Of a DNA stretch of 64,000 nucleotides, positions 25,305 through 33,376 are shown piece by piece (within the stretch, counting starts at the first letter, position 1; the number at the start of each line of letters is the position of its first letter). The stretch comes from Eubacterium sp. AF36-5BH. GTDB lineage: Bacteria; Bacillota; Clostridia; Lachnospirales; Lachnospiraceae. A program made the translations under genes and the position numbers. The notes under the pieces are model-generated. The model was not told the DNA's origin. It worked only from the letters and a program-made list of their open reading frames with translations, and made no database searches. The stretch covers positions 124,001 to 188,000 of the forward strand of contig NZ_QTVG01000003.1 in NCBI RefSeq assembly GCF_003460505.1, written 5' to 3'.

Positions 25305-25557
25305 TGTATTTCCCCCTTCACCATACTTTGGTTTATTAAATTTTTATCAATATAATTATATGCTATTTTTTCCTAAATATGTAAAAAATCGTTCGACTTC
25401 TATCGACCATTTACCCACTACTGATTCCCATATGCCATTTAATAACGTTTATTTGCCGTTATGCGCAATAAAAACTTTTATGTGGTTGTGCACAATAAAT
25501 CCCATTTAATATTTATATGAGTTGTTAACATTATGACTTATGTCATTAATTTTAAAA
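25305..25557. promoter_or_regulatory. Region upstream of the SSB-like gene with promoter
   Basis: A minus-strand promoter is visible: TTACAT (25384-25379), 18-base spacer, TATAAT (25360-25355), 50 bases before the gene. Upstream, AATAACGTTTATT (near 25440) resembles the ACGTTT motif of the surface genes, and TTATGCGCAATAAA/TTGTGCACAATAAA (about 25459-25500) is a diverged direct repeat. There is no gene in this gap. Confidence 0.55.
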
Positions 25558-25585
25558 CAGATGTCAGAATCAAATCTGACATCTG
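25558..25585 (-). terminator. Terminator of the 25612 gene
   Basis: Perfect 11-bp stem CAGATGTCAGA/TCTGACATCTG, 6-base loop, followed by TTTTAAAATT on minus. Confidence 0.85.
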
Positions 25586-25611
25586 CTTAATATGTATTAT
25601 TCAGTTAAAAA

Positions 25612-26484
25612 TTATTTAACCTTTACTTTCTTCTTAGCGCTGTATGCACCAGTTACTCCTGATGTCTTAGCTACTGCTGCTACCTGTACAGTTACTTTCT
25701 TCTTTGATTTAGCCTTAACTGTTACAGATGTCTTCTTTGTTTTTTTAACTTTGCTTCCAACCTTAACTTTGTAAGATTTTGCTCCGTTAACCTTTGCAAA
25801 CTTAACTGTAACTTTGCCCTTTTTTGATGACTTAGCTGACTTAATCTTTGGTGTTTCAATTAAAGTAAACTTAGAAACCTTGATGTTTGTAGCTGCTGTG
25901 TAGTCACCGTTAGCATCGTTCTGTAATCCTATTTCTGCTGCCTGCTTGAAGTCTCTCTTGAATACATTGTATCTTGTTACAGCATCCGCATCAGTTGATA
26001 CATCTCTTCTATCACCGACATCTCCGCCTAATCCAAAGTAAACTGAATTAGCATTTCCTGCTGCCTTGAAAGTTCTCTTAACCTTAACAGTCTTGTTAGC
26101 TGGCATCTTAACCCATGTTGAGTAAGCTAATTTTTCACCTGTTGAAACCTTAACATAAGCAAACTTTGTAAGGTTTGAAGCGCTGATGTCAAATGAAAGT
26201 GTGTAAGATTTTCCTTTTTTAACCTTAACATTCTTTGCATTGTCATTCCTAGAGCCATCGATATATACCTGTGCTCCCCAAACTCCACCCCAGCCTACAG
26301 AATTAATTGATGCTGTAAATCCTGCTGCTGTGTTTGCTGTTAATTTTCCTTCTGCTCCTTCGTACCAATCTGCATTAGCTCCAAAGTAACTTCCCCAGTT
26401 TGCAGCGAAACATGTTGTTGCCATAGCTGCTGTCATTGTAAGAGCCATAGCTGTTGCTGCAACTTTCTTTGCCAATCTTCTCAT
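25612..26484 (-). CDS. Small secreted CBM-like protein with basic module
   Basis: 290 residues. Signal peptide cleaved near residue 28 (C-F-A-A-N), a CBM4/9-like beta-sandwich at about 30-205 (S-V-G-W-G-G-V-W-G-A-Q, Y-T-L-S-F-D-I-S, F-A-Y-V-K-V-S), and the Lys-rich FN3-like module at about 212-290 ending K-K-K-V-K-V-K. Together with the 19785 and 21256 genes it forms a set of three binding-like proteins without catalytic motifs. AAGGAGGAA precedes the ATG. Minus-strand TTAGGT-N16-TACAAT near 26545-26575 may be its promoter. Confidence 0.75.
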   Translation of the reverse strand: MRRLAKKVAATAMALTMTAAMATTCFAANWGSYFGANADWYEGAEGKLTANTAAGFTASINSVGWGGVWGAQVYIDGSRNDNAKNVKVKKGKSYTLSFDISASNLTKFAYVKVSTGEKLAYSTWVKMPANKTVKVKRTFKAAGNANSVYFGLGGDVGDRRDVSTDADAVTRYNVFKRDFKQAAEIGLQNDANGDYTAATNIKVSKFTLIETPKIKSAKSSKKGKVTVKFAKVNGAKSYKVKVGSKVKKTKKTSVTVKAKSKKKVTVQVAAVAKTSGVTGAYSAKKKVKVK

Positions 26485-26594
26485 GATTGTTCCTCCTTAA
26501 ATATAATTAAATTGTTCATACAATTACGAGCTGATTCCGTGCCCGCATATTATTGTACTAGATATGTGTTTAAACCTAACACCCCTCTTGTGCT

Positions 26595-27554
26595 CTATTC
26601 TATAACATTTATAGGGGTTCCTGCAACCCATTTTTGCAAATTTTTCGAAACGATTTTAATAAGGCGCTCTCTAGTCTCTAAAGGAGCCCATGCTGCATGA
26701 GGTGTAATCACAAGATTTTTTGTTTCAATAAGCTTACAATCTTCTGGCATTGGTTCTTTTTCAATAACATCTAATGCCGCATATTGTATAACATTATTGT
26801 TTAACGCCCACATTAAATCTTCCTGATTTACAACTCCTCCACGTGATGTGTTTATAAAAAGACTGTCTTTTTTCATCTTAGTAAAGAATTCTTTATTGCA
26901 CATTTTTTCCGAATCTTTATTTAACGGACAATGAATTGTTACAATATCTGACTTTCCCAAGATTTCATCAACTGCAGCATACGTCACTTCATCAGACTGT
27001 ATTTTTTCTTTTAATGCACTTCTACTGTATGCCAGAACATTCATCCCAAAAGCATTTGCAATTACTGCTACTTTTTGTCCAATGGAACCATAACCTATAA
27101 TACCTATAGTTTTGCCGAAAAGTTCTTTCATTTCCATAAAAGGGGAAAATTTGTTAGTGTTTATCCAGCCCTTGTTCTTTACAAATTCATCATACCTTGA
27201 GATTGTGTTGTAATAATGAAGTATAAATGCAAAAACGTGCTGAGCCACTGCCTCTGTTGAATAGCTTCCGGCATTGCAAACCGTAATACCATGTTTTCTT
27301 GTGTATTCCAAATCAACGTTGTTATATCCTGTAGCAAACAAACCTATATATTTAAGGTTCTTTGCCCCGGATAAATCCTTCTCAGACATTGAAGATTTAT
27401 TACATAAAATAACATCTGCATCTTTAATACGTTCAGGTATTTCTTCATCTTTTGTAAAATCATAAATTTTCACTTCACCAAACCTGTCAAATATAGAAAA
27501 ATCAATATCGTTATTTATTGTAAGTGTCGCAGCATCTAAAATTACTATTTTCAT
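26595..27554 (-). CDS. D-isomer specific 2-hydroxyacid dehydrogenase
   Basis: 319 residues of the NAD(P)-dependent family that reduces 2-oxoacids such as hydroxypyruvate or pyruvate. The nucleotide-binding motif G-I-I-G-Y-G-S-I-G is at 151-159. The catalytic set is Arg238 (T-S-R-G-G), Glu267 (V-I-E-K-E-P) and His286 (T-P-H-A-A-W). The substrate loop C-N-A-G-S-Y-S-T-E-A-V-A is most like glycerate dehydrogenase/hydroxypyruvate reductase, but substrate cannot be fixed from sequence. AGGAG precedes the ATG. Its neighbours are unrelated. Confidence 0.88.
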   Translation of the reverse strand: MKIVILDAATLTINNDIDFSIFDRFGEVKIYDFTKDEEIPERIKDADVILCNKSSMSEKDLSGAKNLKYIGLFATGYNNVDLEYTRKHGITVCNAGSYSTEAVAQHVFAFILHYYNTISRYDEFVKNKGWINTNKFSPFMEMKELFGKTIGIIGYGSIGQKVAVIANAFGMNVLAYSRSALKEKIQSDEVTYAAVDEILGKSDIVTIHCPLNKDSEKMCNKEFFTKMKKDSLFINTSRGGVVNQEDLMWALNNNVIQYAALDVIEKEPMPEDCKLIETKNLVITPHAAWAPLETRERLIKIVSKNLQKWVAGTPINVIE

Positions 27555-27592
27555 AAACTATCTCCTATTAATAAAAATGTTGCTTGCCACAT

Positions 27593-27745
27593 TTTACACA
27601 CCGGGTGCGTGTTGTTGCGCAACTGTTTTCTTTTTGCACTAGGTTGTATCCATAGTGGAACGTTTTCCTTTCACACCAGGGTGCATCTATAGTGGAACAT
27701 CTTTTATGTAATAGAAATTCCGCTGGAATTTCTTATTACATAAAA
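27593..27745. repeat. Intergenic repeat cluster: three ~35-bp direct units and a palindrome
   Basis: Direct units begin at 27593 (TTTTACACACCGGGTGCG), about 27631 (TTTTTGCACTAGGTTG, then ATCCATAGTGGAACG) and 27669 (TTTCACACCAGGGTGCAT, then CTATAGTGGAACAT). A palindrome follows at 27702-27745: TTTTATGTAATA-GAAATTCC, 3-base loop, GGAATTTC-T-TATTACATAAAA. Copies of the same pieces lie at 30736-30810 and, for the palindrome, at 50622-50660. There is no coding potential. The element fills most of the gap between efp and the dehydrogenase gene. Confidence 0.7.
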
Positions 27746-27747
27746 AA

Positions 27748-27774
27748 GGACCACAGAAAATATTTCCGCAGTCC
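27748..27774 (-). terminator. Terminator of efp
   Basis: On minus GGACTGCGGAAA pairs fully with TTTCTGTGGTCC (12 bp including G-U pairs), followed by T6. It is 21 bases beyond the efp stop. Confidence 0.85.
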
Positions 27775-27794
27775 TAATTTATATAATTCAAAAA

Positions 27795-28352
27795 TTATAC
27801 TCTCTTTGAATATTCACCTGTTCTTGTATCAATTACAATTGTTTCCCCCTGTTCAACGAATAAAGGAACATATACTGTAGCTCCTGTTTCAACAGTAGCT
27901 GGCTTTGTAGCATTTGTAGCTGTGTTTCCTTTGAATCCTGGTTCTGTTTCTGTAATCTGAAGTTCAACTGTGATAGGTGGTTCAATTGCAAAGATATCAC
28001 CCTTACATGAACAAATCTTAACTGTTTCATTTTCCTTAACAAACTTAAGTGAATCTCCAACCTTGTCTGCACCTACAGCAATCTGGTCATAAGTTTCACC
28101 ATCCATGAAGTAGTAAAGATCTCCATCATTGTATAAATACTGCATATCCTTTCTGTCGATATGAGCATTTTCAAATTTTTCTGTTGGTCTGAATGTTGTT
28201 TCTACAACACCACCACTCTTGATATCTTTTAATTTTGTTCTAACGAACGCTGCGCCTTTTCCTGGTTTTACATGCTGGAATTCGATGATCTGACAAATCT
28301 TTCCATCATATTCAATAGTAATACCATTTTTGAAATCGCCTGCTGTTACCAT
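27795..28352 (-). CDS. efp: Translation elongation factor P
   Basis: 185 residues, exactly the family size: N-terminal KOW-like domain and two OB domains ending R-T-G-E-Y-S-K-R-V. It relieves ribosome stalling at polyproline. The tip loop V-K-P-G-K-G-A-A-F has Lys32 at the position that is modified in some bacteria; no modification enzyme (epmA, ymfI) is in the window. AGGAGG precedes the ATG. It follows aroDK by 82 bases on the same strand. Confidence 0.97.
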   Translation of the reverse strand: MVTAGDFKNGITIEYDGKICQIIEFQHVKPGKGAAFVRTKLKDIKSGGVVETTFRPTEKFENAHIDRKDMQYLYNDGDLYYFMDGETYDQIAVGADKVGDSLKFVKENETVKICSCKGDIFAIEPPITVELQITETEPGFKGNTATNATKPATVETGATVYVPLFVEQGETIVIDTRTGEYSKRV

Positions 28353-28434
28353 AATTTTTCCTCCTAAAAGTTCATCTGTGATAAATCACGCTTCTATCAT
28401 TATAAAAGATTCTATAAATATTTTCAACCTTTAT

Positions 28435-29682
28435 CTAATTATTAATTTCAATTTCAATATAGCCTTCTTTTTCTAAATAGTTAATTATATTATAGCATGT
28501 AAGAATTCTGTCATTAGAGTCCACATTTACCTTAACATTGGCTACTGACTGGTATCTTGGTTCTCTTTGTTCCATTAACTCTTTTACATGTCTTAAACTC
28601 ATGTCGTTATTTAATATTGGTCTGTGAGTGTGGTCTTTTACTCTATCAAATATTGTTTCAGGAGTAGCTGTTAACAAAACAATAACTCCGTTTTTCTTTA
28701 GTATGTCTACGTTCTCATCTTTTAATACAGCACCACCGCCACAGGAAATAATCTGTCCCTGCTTACTTGAAATTGTCTGTAACGCATTTGTTTCAAGTGT
28801 TCTGAAATATGCTTCTCCGCTATCCTTAAATATGTCGCTTATGGCTTTTCCTTCATTTTCAACTATGTAGGCATCTACATCAATTTCCTTAAAAGATGTA
28901 ATTTTTGACAATGCCTTTGATACAGTTGTCTTTCCTGTTCCCATAAAACCGATTAAAGAAATATTTCCTTTTAAACTACAACCTTCATTTACTTTTAGTA
29001 ATTTTCTTAAAATATCTGCCTTAACCTGCCCAGGTGCTGATGCATCAACACCTGCTGCAAACGATACACTTGAAGCTGTAATATTTGTGCATATTCTTGA
29101 AACTGCCCCAAGTTCTCCCATAGACATTGTTATTATAGGAACATTTAATATATCTTTAAGCTGCGAAGATACATCCATAAATCTTTCTACGTCTTCTTTT
29201 GCTTCAGGCATAACTGCAATTTTGCAAATGTCTGCTCCCTGTTCTTCCATTTTTTTCATTATGTCTATTATTTCACCATTAGAAGGTGTGTTATCAAAAT
29301 GATGATTTGACCCAATAACTTTTGCACCATTTTTCTTAATTTCTGCAATTAAGTTTTTAGCGATTTTCATGTGTCCCATTATTTCCACATCTACATAATC
29401 GCAATTTTCTGCTGCCTTACAGCAAATCTCTGAATACTTCTCATCACTTATACTCTGCTTACCACCTTCATCAGCAGTTCTAAATGTAAAAACAAGTTTG
29501 ACATTTCCAATAATATTTTTTAACTTCGCAGTTATGTTTTCAATTACATCCGTATCTAATTTTTCAATATAATCTGCTCTCCATTCAATCAAGTCAGGTT
29601 GCATTTGTAAAATCTTCTCAGTCTGATCTAACACTTCTTTTTCGTCCTGTCCAATAATAGGAATACAAATTTTTGTTTTCAT
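28435..29682 (-). CDS. Fused 3-dehydroquinate dehydratase (type I) / shikimate kinase
   Basis: 415 residues from the ATG at 29682. A GTG 12 bases upstream lies within the ribosome binding site GTGGAGG and is rejected. Residues 1-235 are type I AroD with Glu33/Arg35 (E-W-R-A-D), His127 (S-N-H-H-F) and Schiff-base Lys154 (C-K-I-A-V-M-P). Residues about 238-405 are AroK with P-loop G-F-M-G-T-G-K-T-T and C-G-G-G-A. The fusion joins steps 3 and 5 of the shikimate pathway; step 4 (aroE) is transcribed divergently 129 bases away. The promoter is TTGACT-N17-TATACT. Confidence 0.95.
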   Translation of the reverse strand: MKTKICIPIIGQDEKEVLDQTEKILQMQPDLIEWRADYIEKLDTDVIENITAKLKNIIGNVKLVFTFRTADEGGKQSISDEKYSEICCKAAENCDYVDVEIMGHMKIAKNLIAEIKKNGAKVIGSNHHFDNTPSNGEIIDIMKKMEEQGADICKIAVMPEAKEDVERFMDVSSQLKDILNVPIITMSMGELGAVSRICTNITASSVSFAAGVDASAPGQVKADILRKLLKVNEGCSLKGNISLIGFMGTGKTTVSKALSKITSFKEIDVDAYIVENEGKAISDIFKDSGEAYFRTLETNALQTISSKQGQIISCGGGAVLKDENVDILKKNGVIVLLTATPETIFDRVKDHTHRPILNNDMSLRHVKELMEQREPRYQSVANVKVNVDSNDRILTCYNIINYLEKEGYIEIEINN

Positions 29683-29709
29683 TAGTACCTCCACTTTTGC
29701 AATAATTAA

Positions 29710-29791
29710 AGTATAGTTTAGCTGTTATTTTAAGTCAATGAGAAGGTTTACTTTTTTTATAAAAGCTCTTATACTTTAATAAGCTAAACTA
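29710..29791. promoter_or_regulatory. Divergent aroDK/aroE promoters with inverted repeat
   Basis: Minus: TTGACT (29738-29733), 17 bases, TATACT (29715-29710). Plus: TTTACT (29747-29752), 17 bases, TATACT (29770-29775). A perfect 10-bp inverted repeat TAGTTTAGCT (29714-29723) / AGCTAAACTA (29782-29791) touches the -10 of one promoter and the start site of the other. One regulator could bind both arms. Confidence 0.75.
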
Positions 29792-29811
29792 TTTTACTTT
29801 GGAGGATTATT

Positions 29812-30687
29812 ATGGGATGTATAAATGAAATCAACGGCCATACAAAGCTTACAGGTCTTCTTGGAAGCCCTGTTGCACACAGCAAGTCACCTTTAATGCA
29901 CAACGAAGCATTTAAGGAATTAGGACTTAACTACGTTTATTTGTGCTTTGATGTTCCTGAAAATAATTTAAAAATTGCCTACGAAGGTTTAAAGAAATTA
30001 AACGTTGCCGGTTTTAACTGCACAATGCCTGACAAAACACTTATTTGCGAATTGGTAGATGAATTGTCACCTGCCGCATCAATGATTGGTGCCGTAAATA
30101 CAGTTGTAAATAAAGATGGCAGATTCATCGGCCATAACACTGACGGAATCGGCTATATGCAGTCTGTTAAGGACGCAGGTTTTGACATAATCGGCGATAC
30201 AATGACTTTACTTGGTGCCGGTGGGGCCGCTTCTTCTATTTTTGTTCAGGCAGCTCTTGATGGCGTTAAGAACATTAATGTTTTTAGTATAAAAGACCGT
30301 TTCTGGGAAAAAGCCGAAAAGATGGTTGACGCTGTTAATAGTAAAACAGATTGTAATGCTAAATTAATTGAACTTGGAAATGATGATGTTTTAGGCGAGT
30401 CAATTGAAAAAAGTCAGATTTTAACTAACGCTACTTCTGTTGGCATGGCACCAAATGTGGACAGTTGCATTATTCCTGACAAGAAAATGTTAAGAGAGGA
30501 TTTAATAGTTTCTGATGTTATTTATAATCCAATGGAAACAAAACTTCTTAGGATGGCTAAGGAACAGGGCTGCCAGACTTTTAACGGTTTGTATATGCTT
30601 TTATACCAGGGAGCTGAAGCTTTCAAAATCTGGACAGGAAAAGATATGCCTGTAGAACATATTAAAGAACTTTATTTTACAGTTTAA
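29812..30687 (+). CDS. aroE: Shikimate dehydrogenase
   Basis: 291 residues. It reduces 3-dehydroshikimate with NADPH. The substrate loop S-P-V-A-H-S-K-S-P-L-M-H is at 19-30, catalytic Lys75 in G-F-N-C-T-M-P-D-K, Asp111 in H-N-T-D-G, and the dinucleotide motif G-A-G-G-A-A at 135-140. The M-P-D-K variant, instead of the common I-P-H-K, leaves open some quinate or YdiB-like specificity. GGAGG precedes the ATG. It is the partner of the divergent aroD-aroK fusion. Confidence 0.93.
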   Translation: MGCINEINGHTKLTGLLGSPVAHSKSPLMHNEAFKELGLNYVYLCFDVPENNLKIAYEGLKKLNVAGFNCTMPDKTLICELVDELSPAASMIGAVNTVVNKDGRFIGHNTDGIGYMQSVKDAGFDIIGDTMTLLGAGGAASSIFVQAALDGVKNINVFSIKDRFWEKAEKMVDAVNSKTDCNAKLIELGNDDVLGESIEKSQILTNATSVGMAPNVDSCIIPDKKMLREDLIVSDVIYNPMETKLLRMAKEQGCQTFNGLYMLLYQGAEAFKIWTGKDMPVEHIKELYFTV

Positions 30688-30698
30688 AATATTTTATG

Positions 30699-30727
30699 AA
30701 AAAGAAATTTGGGTGGAATTTCTTTTT
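30699..30727 (+). terminator. Terminator of aroE
   Basis: AAAAAGAAATT/AATTTCTTTTT, perfect 11-bp stem, 7-base loop, T-run on plus, 12 bases after the stop. Confidence 0.8.
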
Positions 30728-30735
30728 TCAGATTC

Positions 30736-30810
30736 TTTTCGCACAAGGATTCATCCCTAGAGGAACGTTTTTATATAATATGAATTTCCGAATAAATTTC
30801 TTACATAAAA
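30736..30810. repeat. Second copy of the intergenic repeat
   Basis: TTTTCGCACAAGGATTCATC, then CCTAGAGGAACGTTTTTA, then a decayed palindrome ATATAATATGAATTTCCG...AAATTTCTTACATAAAA. It aligns end to end with 27669-27746. It lies between the aroE terminator and the next terminator. Confidence 0.6.
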
Positions 30811-30852
30811 AAGCTGTTTGTAATTTTTCGTTTAATTACAAACAACTTTTTT
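30806..30852. terminator. Bidirectional terminator between aroE and yqeG
   Basis: A6-AG-C-TGTTTGTAATT / AATTACAAACA-A-CT-T6: 11 bp, one mismatch, then AG/CT and A/T tracts. It is about 125 bases beyond the yqeG stop. The rest of the gap to 30977 is AT-rich and shows no gene. Confidence 0.8.
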
Positions 30853-30977
30853 ACAACTTATCATTCTGCGTATTCTACGTATCTTTCCATTTACAATCTC
30901 TTTATCTTTACTATTTCTGTTCTTTATTATTTCTGTTGCGCTATTTTAGCATTTATATTCTACTATTTCACACAAAA

Positions 30978-31484
30978 TTATTTTGACTTTTTGTTTTTTC
31001 TTCTCCAATTCCATAATATGAATTTTTCAGGAATTCTTTTCAAAACAATTTGTATCTCTTCTTTTGGATTAATTTTTTCAACCATAATTGATTTAATACC
31101 AACTCTGTTTGCCCCCCACACATCAGTAAAAATCTGGTCTCCTAAGAACAATGTTGTTTCTTCGTTGGTTCCCATTATTTTCATTGCTTTAATGTAGTTT
31201 TTTTTACTTGGTTTATGAGCATCAAATATGTATTTTGAATTCACCGCATCTGCAAATGGCTTTACTCTTGGTTCCTTGTTATTTGATATGAGGCAGGTTT
31301 CTATTCCTAATTGATGTATTTTTTCAAACACATTAATTATATGTTCATCTGCCGGTGCTCCATGTGGAACAAGAGTATTATCAATATCAGATATAATACC
31401 TCTGATACCCTGCTTATAGTATTCTTCAAAATCTATTTCATCTACAGATTTCAAATATTTATCTGGATATAAACTTTCTAACAT
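30978..31484 (-). CDS. yqeG: YqeG family HAD IIIA phosphatase
   Basis: 168 residues from the ATG at 31484, which has GGGAG upstream; a longer frame from 31526 has no binding site and adds residues the family lacks. HAD motif I is D-I-D-N-T-L-V, motif II L-I-S-N-N, and motif III/IV F-L-G-D-Q-I-F-T-D. Members act on phosphoglycerol-type substrates; the exact substrate in this organism is unknown. In many Firmicutes it lies with yqeH and aroE, consistent with aroE here being the next gene. Confidence 0.9.
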   Translation of the reverse strand: MLESLYPDKYLKSVDEIDFEEYYKQGIRGIISDIDNTLVPHGAPADEHIINVFEKIHQLGIETCLISNNKEPRVKPFADAVNSKYIFDAHKPSKKNYIKAMKIMGTNEETTLFLGDQIFTDVWGANRVGIKSIMVEKINPKEEIQIVLKRIPEKFILWNWRRKNKKSK

Positions 31485-31544
31485 TCTTTTCTCCCGGTAT
31501 TTTGTATTTTGTAAGTTTCTTAACACTTCTAAAAATACATACTT

Positions 31545-31994
31545 TTATTTTAACAATTTCTTTAACTCATCCATAAATGTATTAACATCTTTGAATTCTC
31601 TGTAAACTGAAGCAAATCTTACATAGGCAACCTGGTCTAATTCTTTTAATCTTTCCATTACAATCTCACCTATTACTCTGCTGGATATTTCCTTTTTTTC
31701 CATATTGAATATTTTATTTTCTACATCTTCCACAGCACTTACTATCTGTTCATAAGAAACAGGTCGTTTGTGACATGATCTTACTATTCCTGCTTCAATT
31801 TTTCCTCTGTCATAAGGCTCTCTTATATCATCTTTTTTTATAACAATAAGAGGAATGTTTTCTACTTTCTCGTAAGTTGTAAATCTTTTTTTGCACTTAA
31901 GACACTGACGTCTTCTTCTTATGGCGTTGTTTTCTTCCGCAGGTCTTGAGTCTATTACTTTTGTATTTTCTTCACCGCAATATGGACACTTCAT
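31545..31994 (-). CDS. nrdR: Transcriptional repressor NrdR
   Basis: 149 residues from the ATG at 31994 (AGGAGG 7 bases upstream); the frame is open 33 bases further but without a binding site. The N-terminal zinc ribbon C-P-Y-C...C-L-K-C is at 3-34, and the ATP-cone at about 49-139 (I-V-I-K-K-D-D-I-R-E-P-Y-D). It senses dATP/ATP and represses ribonucleotide reductase genes, none of which are in the window. It follows ymxH by 147 bases. Confidence 0.96.
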   Translation of the reverse strand: MKCPYCGEENTKVIDSRPAEENNAIRRRRQCLKCKKRFTTYEKVENIPLIVIKKDDIREPYDRGKIEAGIVRSCHKRPVSYEQIVSAVEDVENKIFNMEKKEISSRVIGEIVMERLKELDQVAYVRFASVYREFKDVNTFMDELKKLLK

Positions 31995-32141
31995 GTTTCT
32001 TCCTCCTAGTATACTCCATCTGGTCATCAGCCTTTAGTTGTAACTATTATAAAAATGAACTTAATTCATTTTTCTTCTAAGTTTGCTGTTTATTTTAGTT
32101 AATTTTACACAAAGCCATTATAAATAAAGTGTTTAGAGAGG

Positions 32142-32405
32142 TCAAGATATTTTAATTTTATGTTTGACCTCCTTCTCTTCCACACGAACCAAAATAATAT
32201 CAGGCCCAACCTGAGTAATACAACCAAAAGGTATTATATATTCAAAATCACTGCAAACAAGCCCGCACCATTTACTTGGTCCCATAACAACAATAGATTT
32301 TATACAGCCGGTACATATATCAAATTCCAAGTCACAAACATTGCCAAGAATTTTGCAGTCACAACAATTTATAACTTGTTTTCGTTTTAATTCTTCTATT
32401 CTCAT
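32142..32405 (-). CDS. YlmC/YmxH family sporulation protein, PRC-barrel
   Basis: 87 residues forming a single PRC-barrel: M-R-I-E-E-L-K-R-K-Q-V-I-N, then G-N-V-C-D-L-E-F-D, ending in a basic K-H-K-I-K-I-S. The family is found next to sigE/sigG in endospore formers; its molecular role is not established. Four Cys in the first 34 residues (C-C-D-C...C-T-G-C) could bind metal (inference). A weak AT stem AAAATGAA/TTCATTTT near 32053-32073 may end the transcript. Confidence 0.85.
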   Translation of the reverse strand: MRIEELKRKQVINCCDCKILGNVCDLEFDICTGCIKSIVVMGPSKWCGLVCSDFEYIIPFGCITQVGPDIILVRVEEKEVKHKIKIS

Positions 32406-32467
32406 AAAAGACCTTTTTTATATATAGTATTCTTTATTTTTATTTTTGTTCTCTTAAAATCGTCTTT

Positions 32468-33244
32468 TTATTTAATATAATTTTTCATGTTTTTAATTGC
32501 ATTTTTTTCCAGTCTGCTAACCTGCGCCTGGGAAATTCCTATTTCATCAGCTATTTCCATTTGAGTTTTTCCATAAAAAAACCTCATGTCTATAATTTTT
32601 CTTTCTCTTTCGTTTAGCCCGTCTAAGGCCTCCCTTAGCACAATGTCTTCAACCCAGTTTTCTTCTTTATTCTTTTTATCGCTAATCTGATCCATTACAT
32701 AAAGGGTGTCCCCTCCCTGATCATATACAGGATCATATAAGGAAACCGGACTTTGAATGGCATCTAACGCATAAGTCACCTGTTCTTCCGTTGCCCCAAT
32801 ATGCTCTGCAATTTCACCGATTGTAGGTTCTTTGTTAGTTGACTTAATTATGTTTTCCCTGCAATAAATTGCCTTATAGGCCGTATCCTTGATGGAGCGG
32901 CTAACTCTAATTGCCGTGTTATCTCTCAAAAATCTTTTCAGTTCTCCTGAAATCATAGGTACCGCATAAGTTGAAAACTTTACATTTAGTGTGTCATCAA
33001 AATTATCTACCGCTTTTATTAAGCCAATGCATCCTATTTGAAATAAGTCGTCAACATTTTCTCCTGTGTTAGAAAACCTCTGCAAAATACTTAATACTAA
33101 TCTCAAATTGCCTCTAATGTACTTTTCTCTTGCTTCCATGTTTCCTTTTTTTATTTCCTTAAAAAGTTCTCTTTTTTCCTCTTCTGTTAATAATGGTAGT
33201 TTGGCTGTATTTACGCCACATATTTCCACTTTAAAAAGAGCCAT
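32468..33244 (-). CDS. sigG: RNA polymerase sporulation sigma factor SigG
   Basis: 258 residues from the ATG at 33244 (TAGGA upstream); the frame is open six codons further without a good site. The start M-A-L-F-K-V-E-I-C-G-V is the SigG signature. Region 2 is N-L-R-L-V-L-S-I-L-Q-R-F...D-D-L-F-Q-I-G-C-I-G-L, and region 4.2 ends T-Q-M-E-I-A-D-E-I-G-I-S-Q-A-Q-V-S-R-L. It directs late forespore transcription. It lies 132 bases after sigE, with a candidate SigF/SigG-type promoter between. Confidence 0.97.
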   Translation of the reverse strand: MALFKVEICGVNTAKLPLLTEEEKRELFKEIKKGNMEAREKYIRGNLRLVLSILQRFSNTGENVDDLFQIGCIGLIKAVDNFDDTLNVKFSTYAVPMISGELKRFLRDNTAIRVSRSIKDTAYKAIYCRENIIKSTNKEPTIGEIAEHIGATEEQVTYALDAIQSPVSLYDPVYDQGGDTLYVMDQISDKKNKEENWVEDIVLREALDGLNERERKIIDMRFFYGKTQMEIADEIGISQAQVSRLEKNAIKNMKNYIK

Positions 33245-33283
33245 AATATTTCCTACTTTCATATTTTTGTATTTTCACATAAA

Positions 33284-33313
33284 TATGTTTTCCTAAATAT
33301 CGGCTCTTTATTC
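33284..33313 (-). promoter_or_regulatory. Candidate forespore-type promoter of sigG
   Basis: GAATA (33313-33309), 15-base spacer, GGAAAACATA (33293-33284). This fits the SigF pattern GYWTA-N15-GGNRANANT with one mismatch in each box. A TGTCGAA Spo0A-box heptamer lies upstream at 33351-33357. Both are short patterns and could be chance. Confidence 0.4.
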
Positions 33314-33376
33314 GTAATATTTTCTTTTTGAAACTATAAACTTTATATACTGTCGAATTGTGGTTTATTATGTTTT

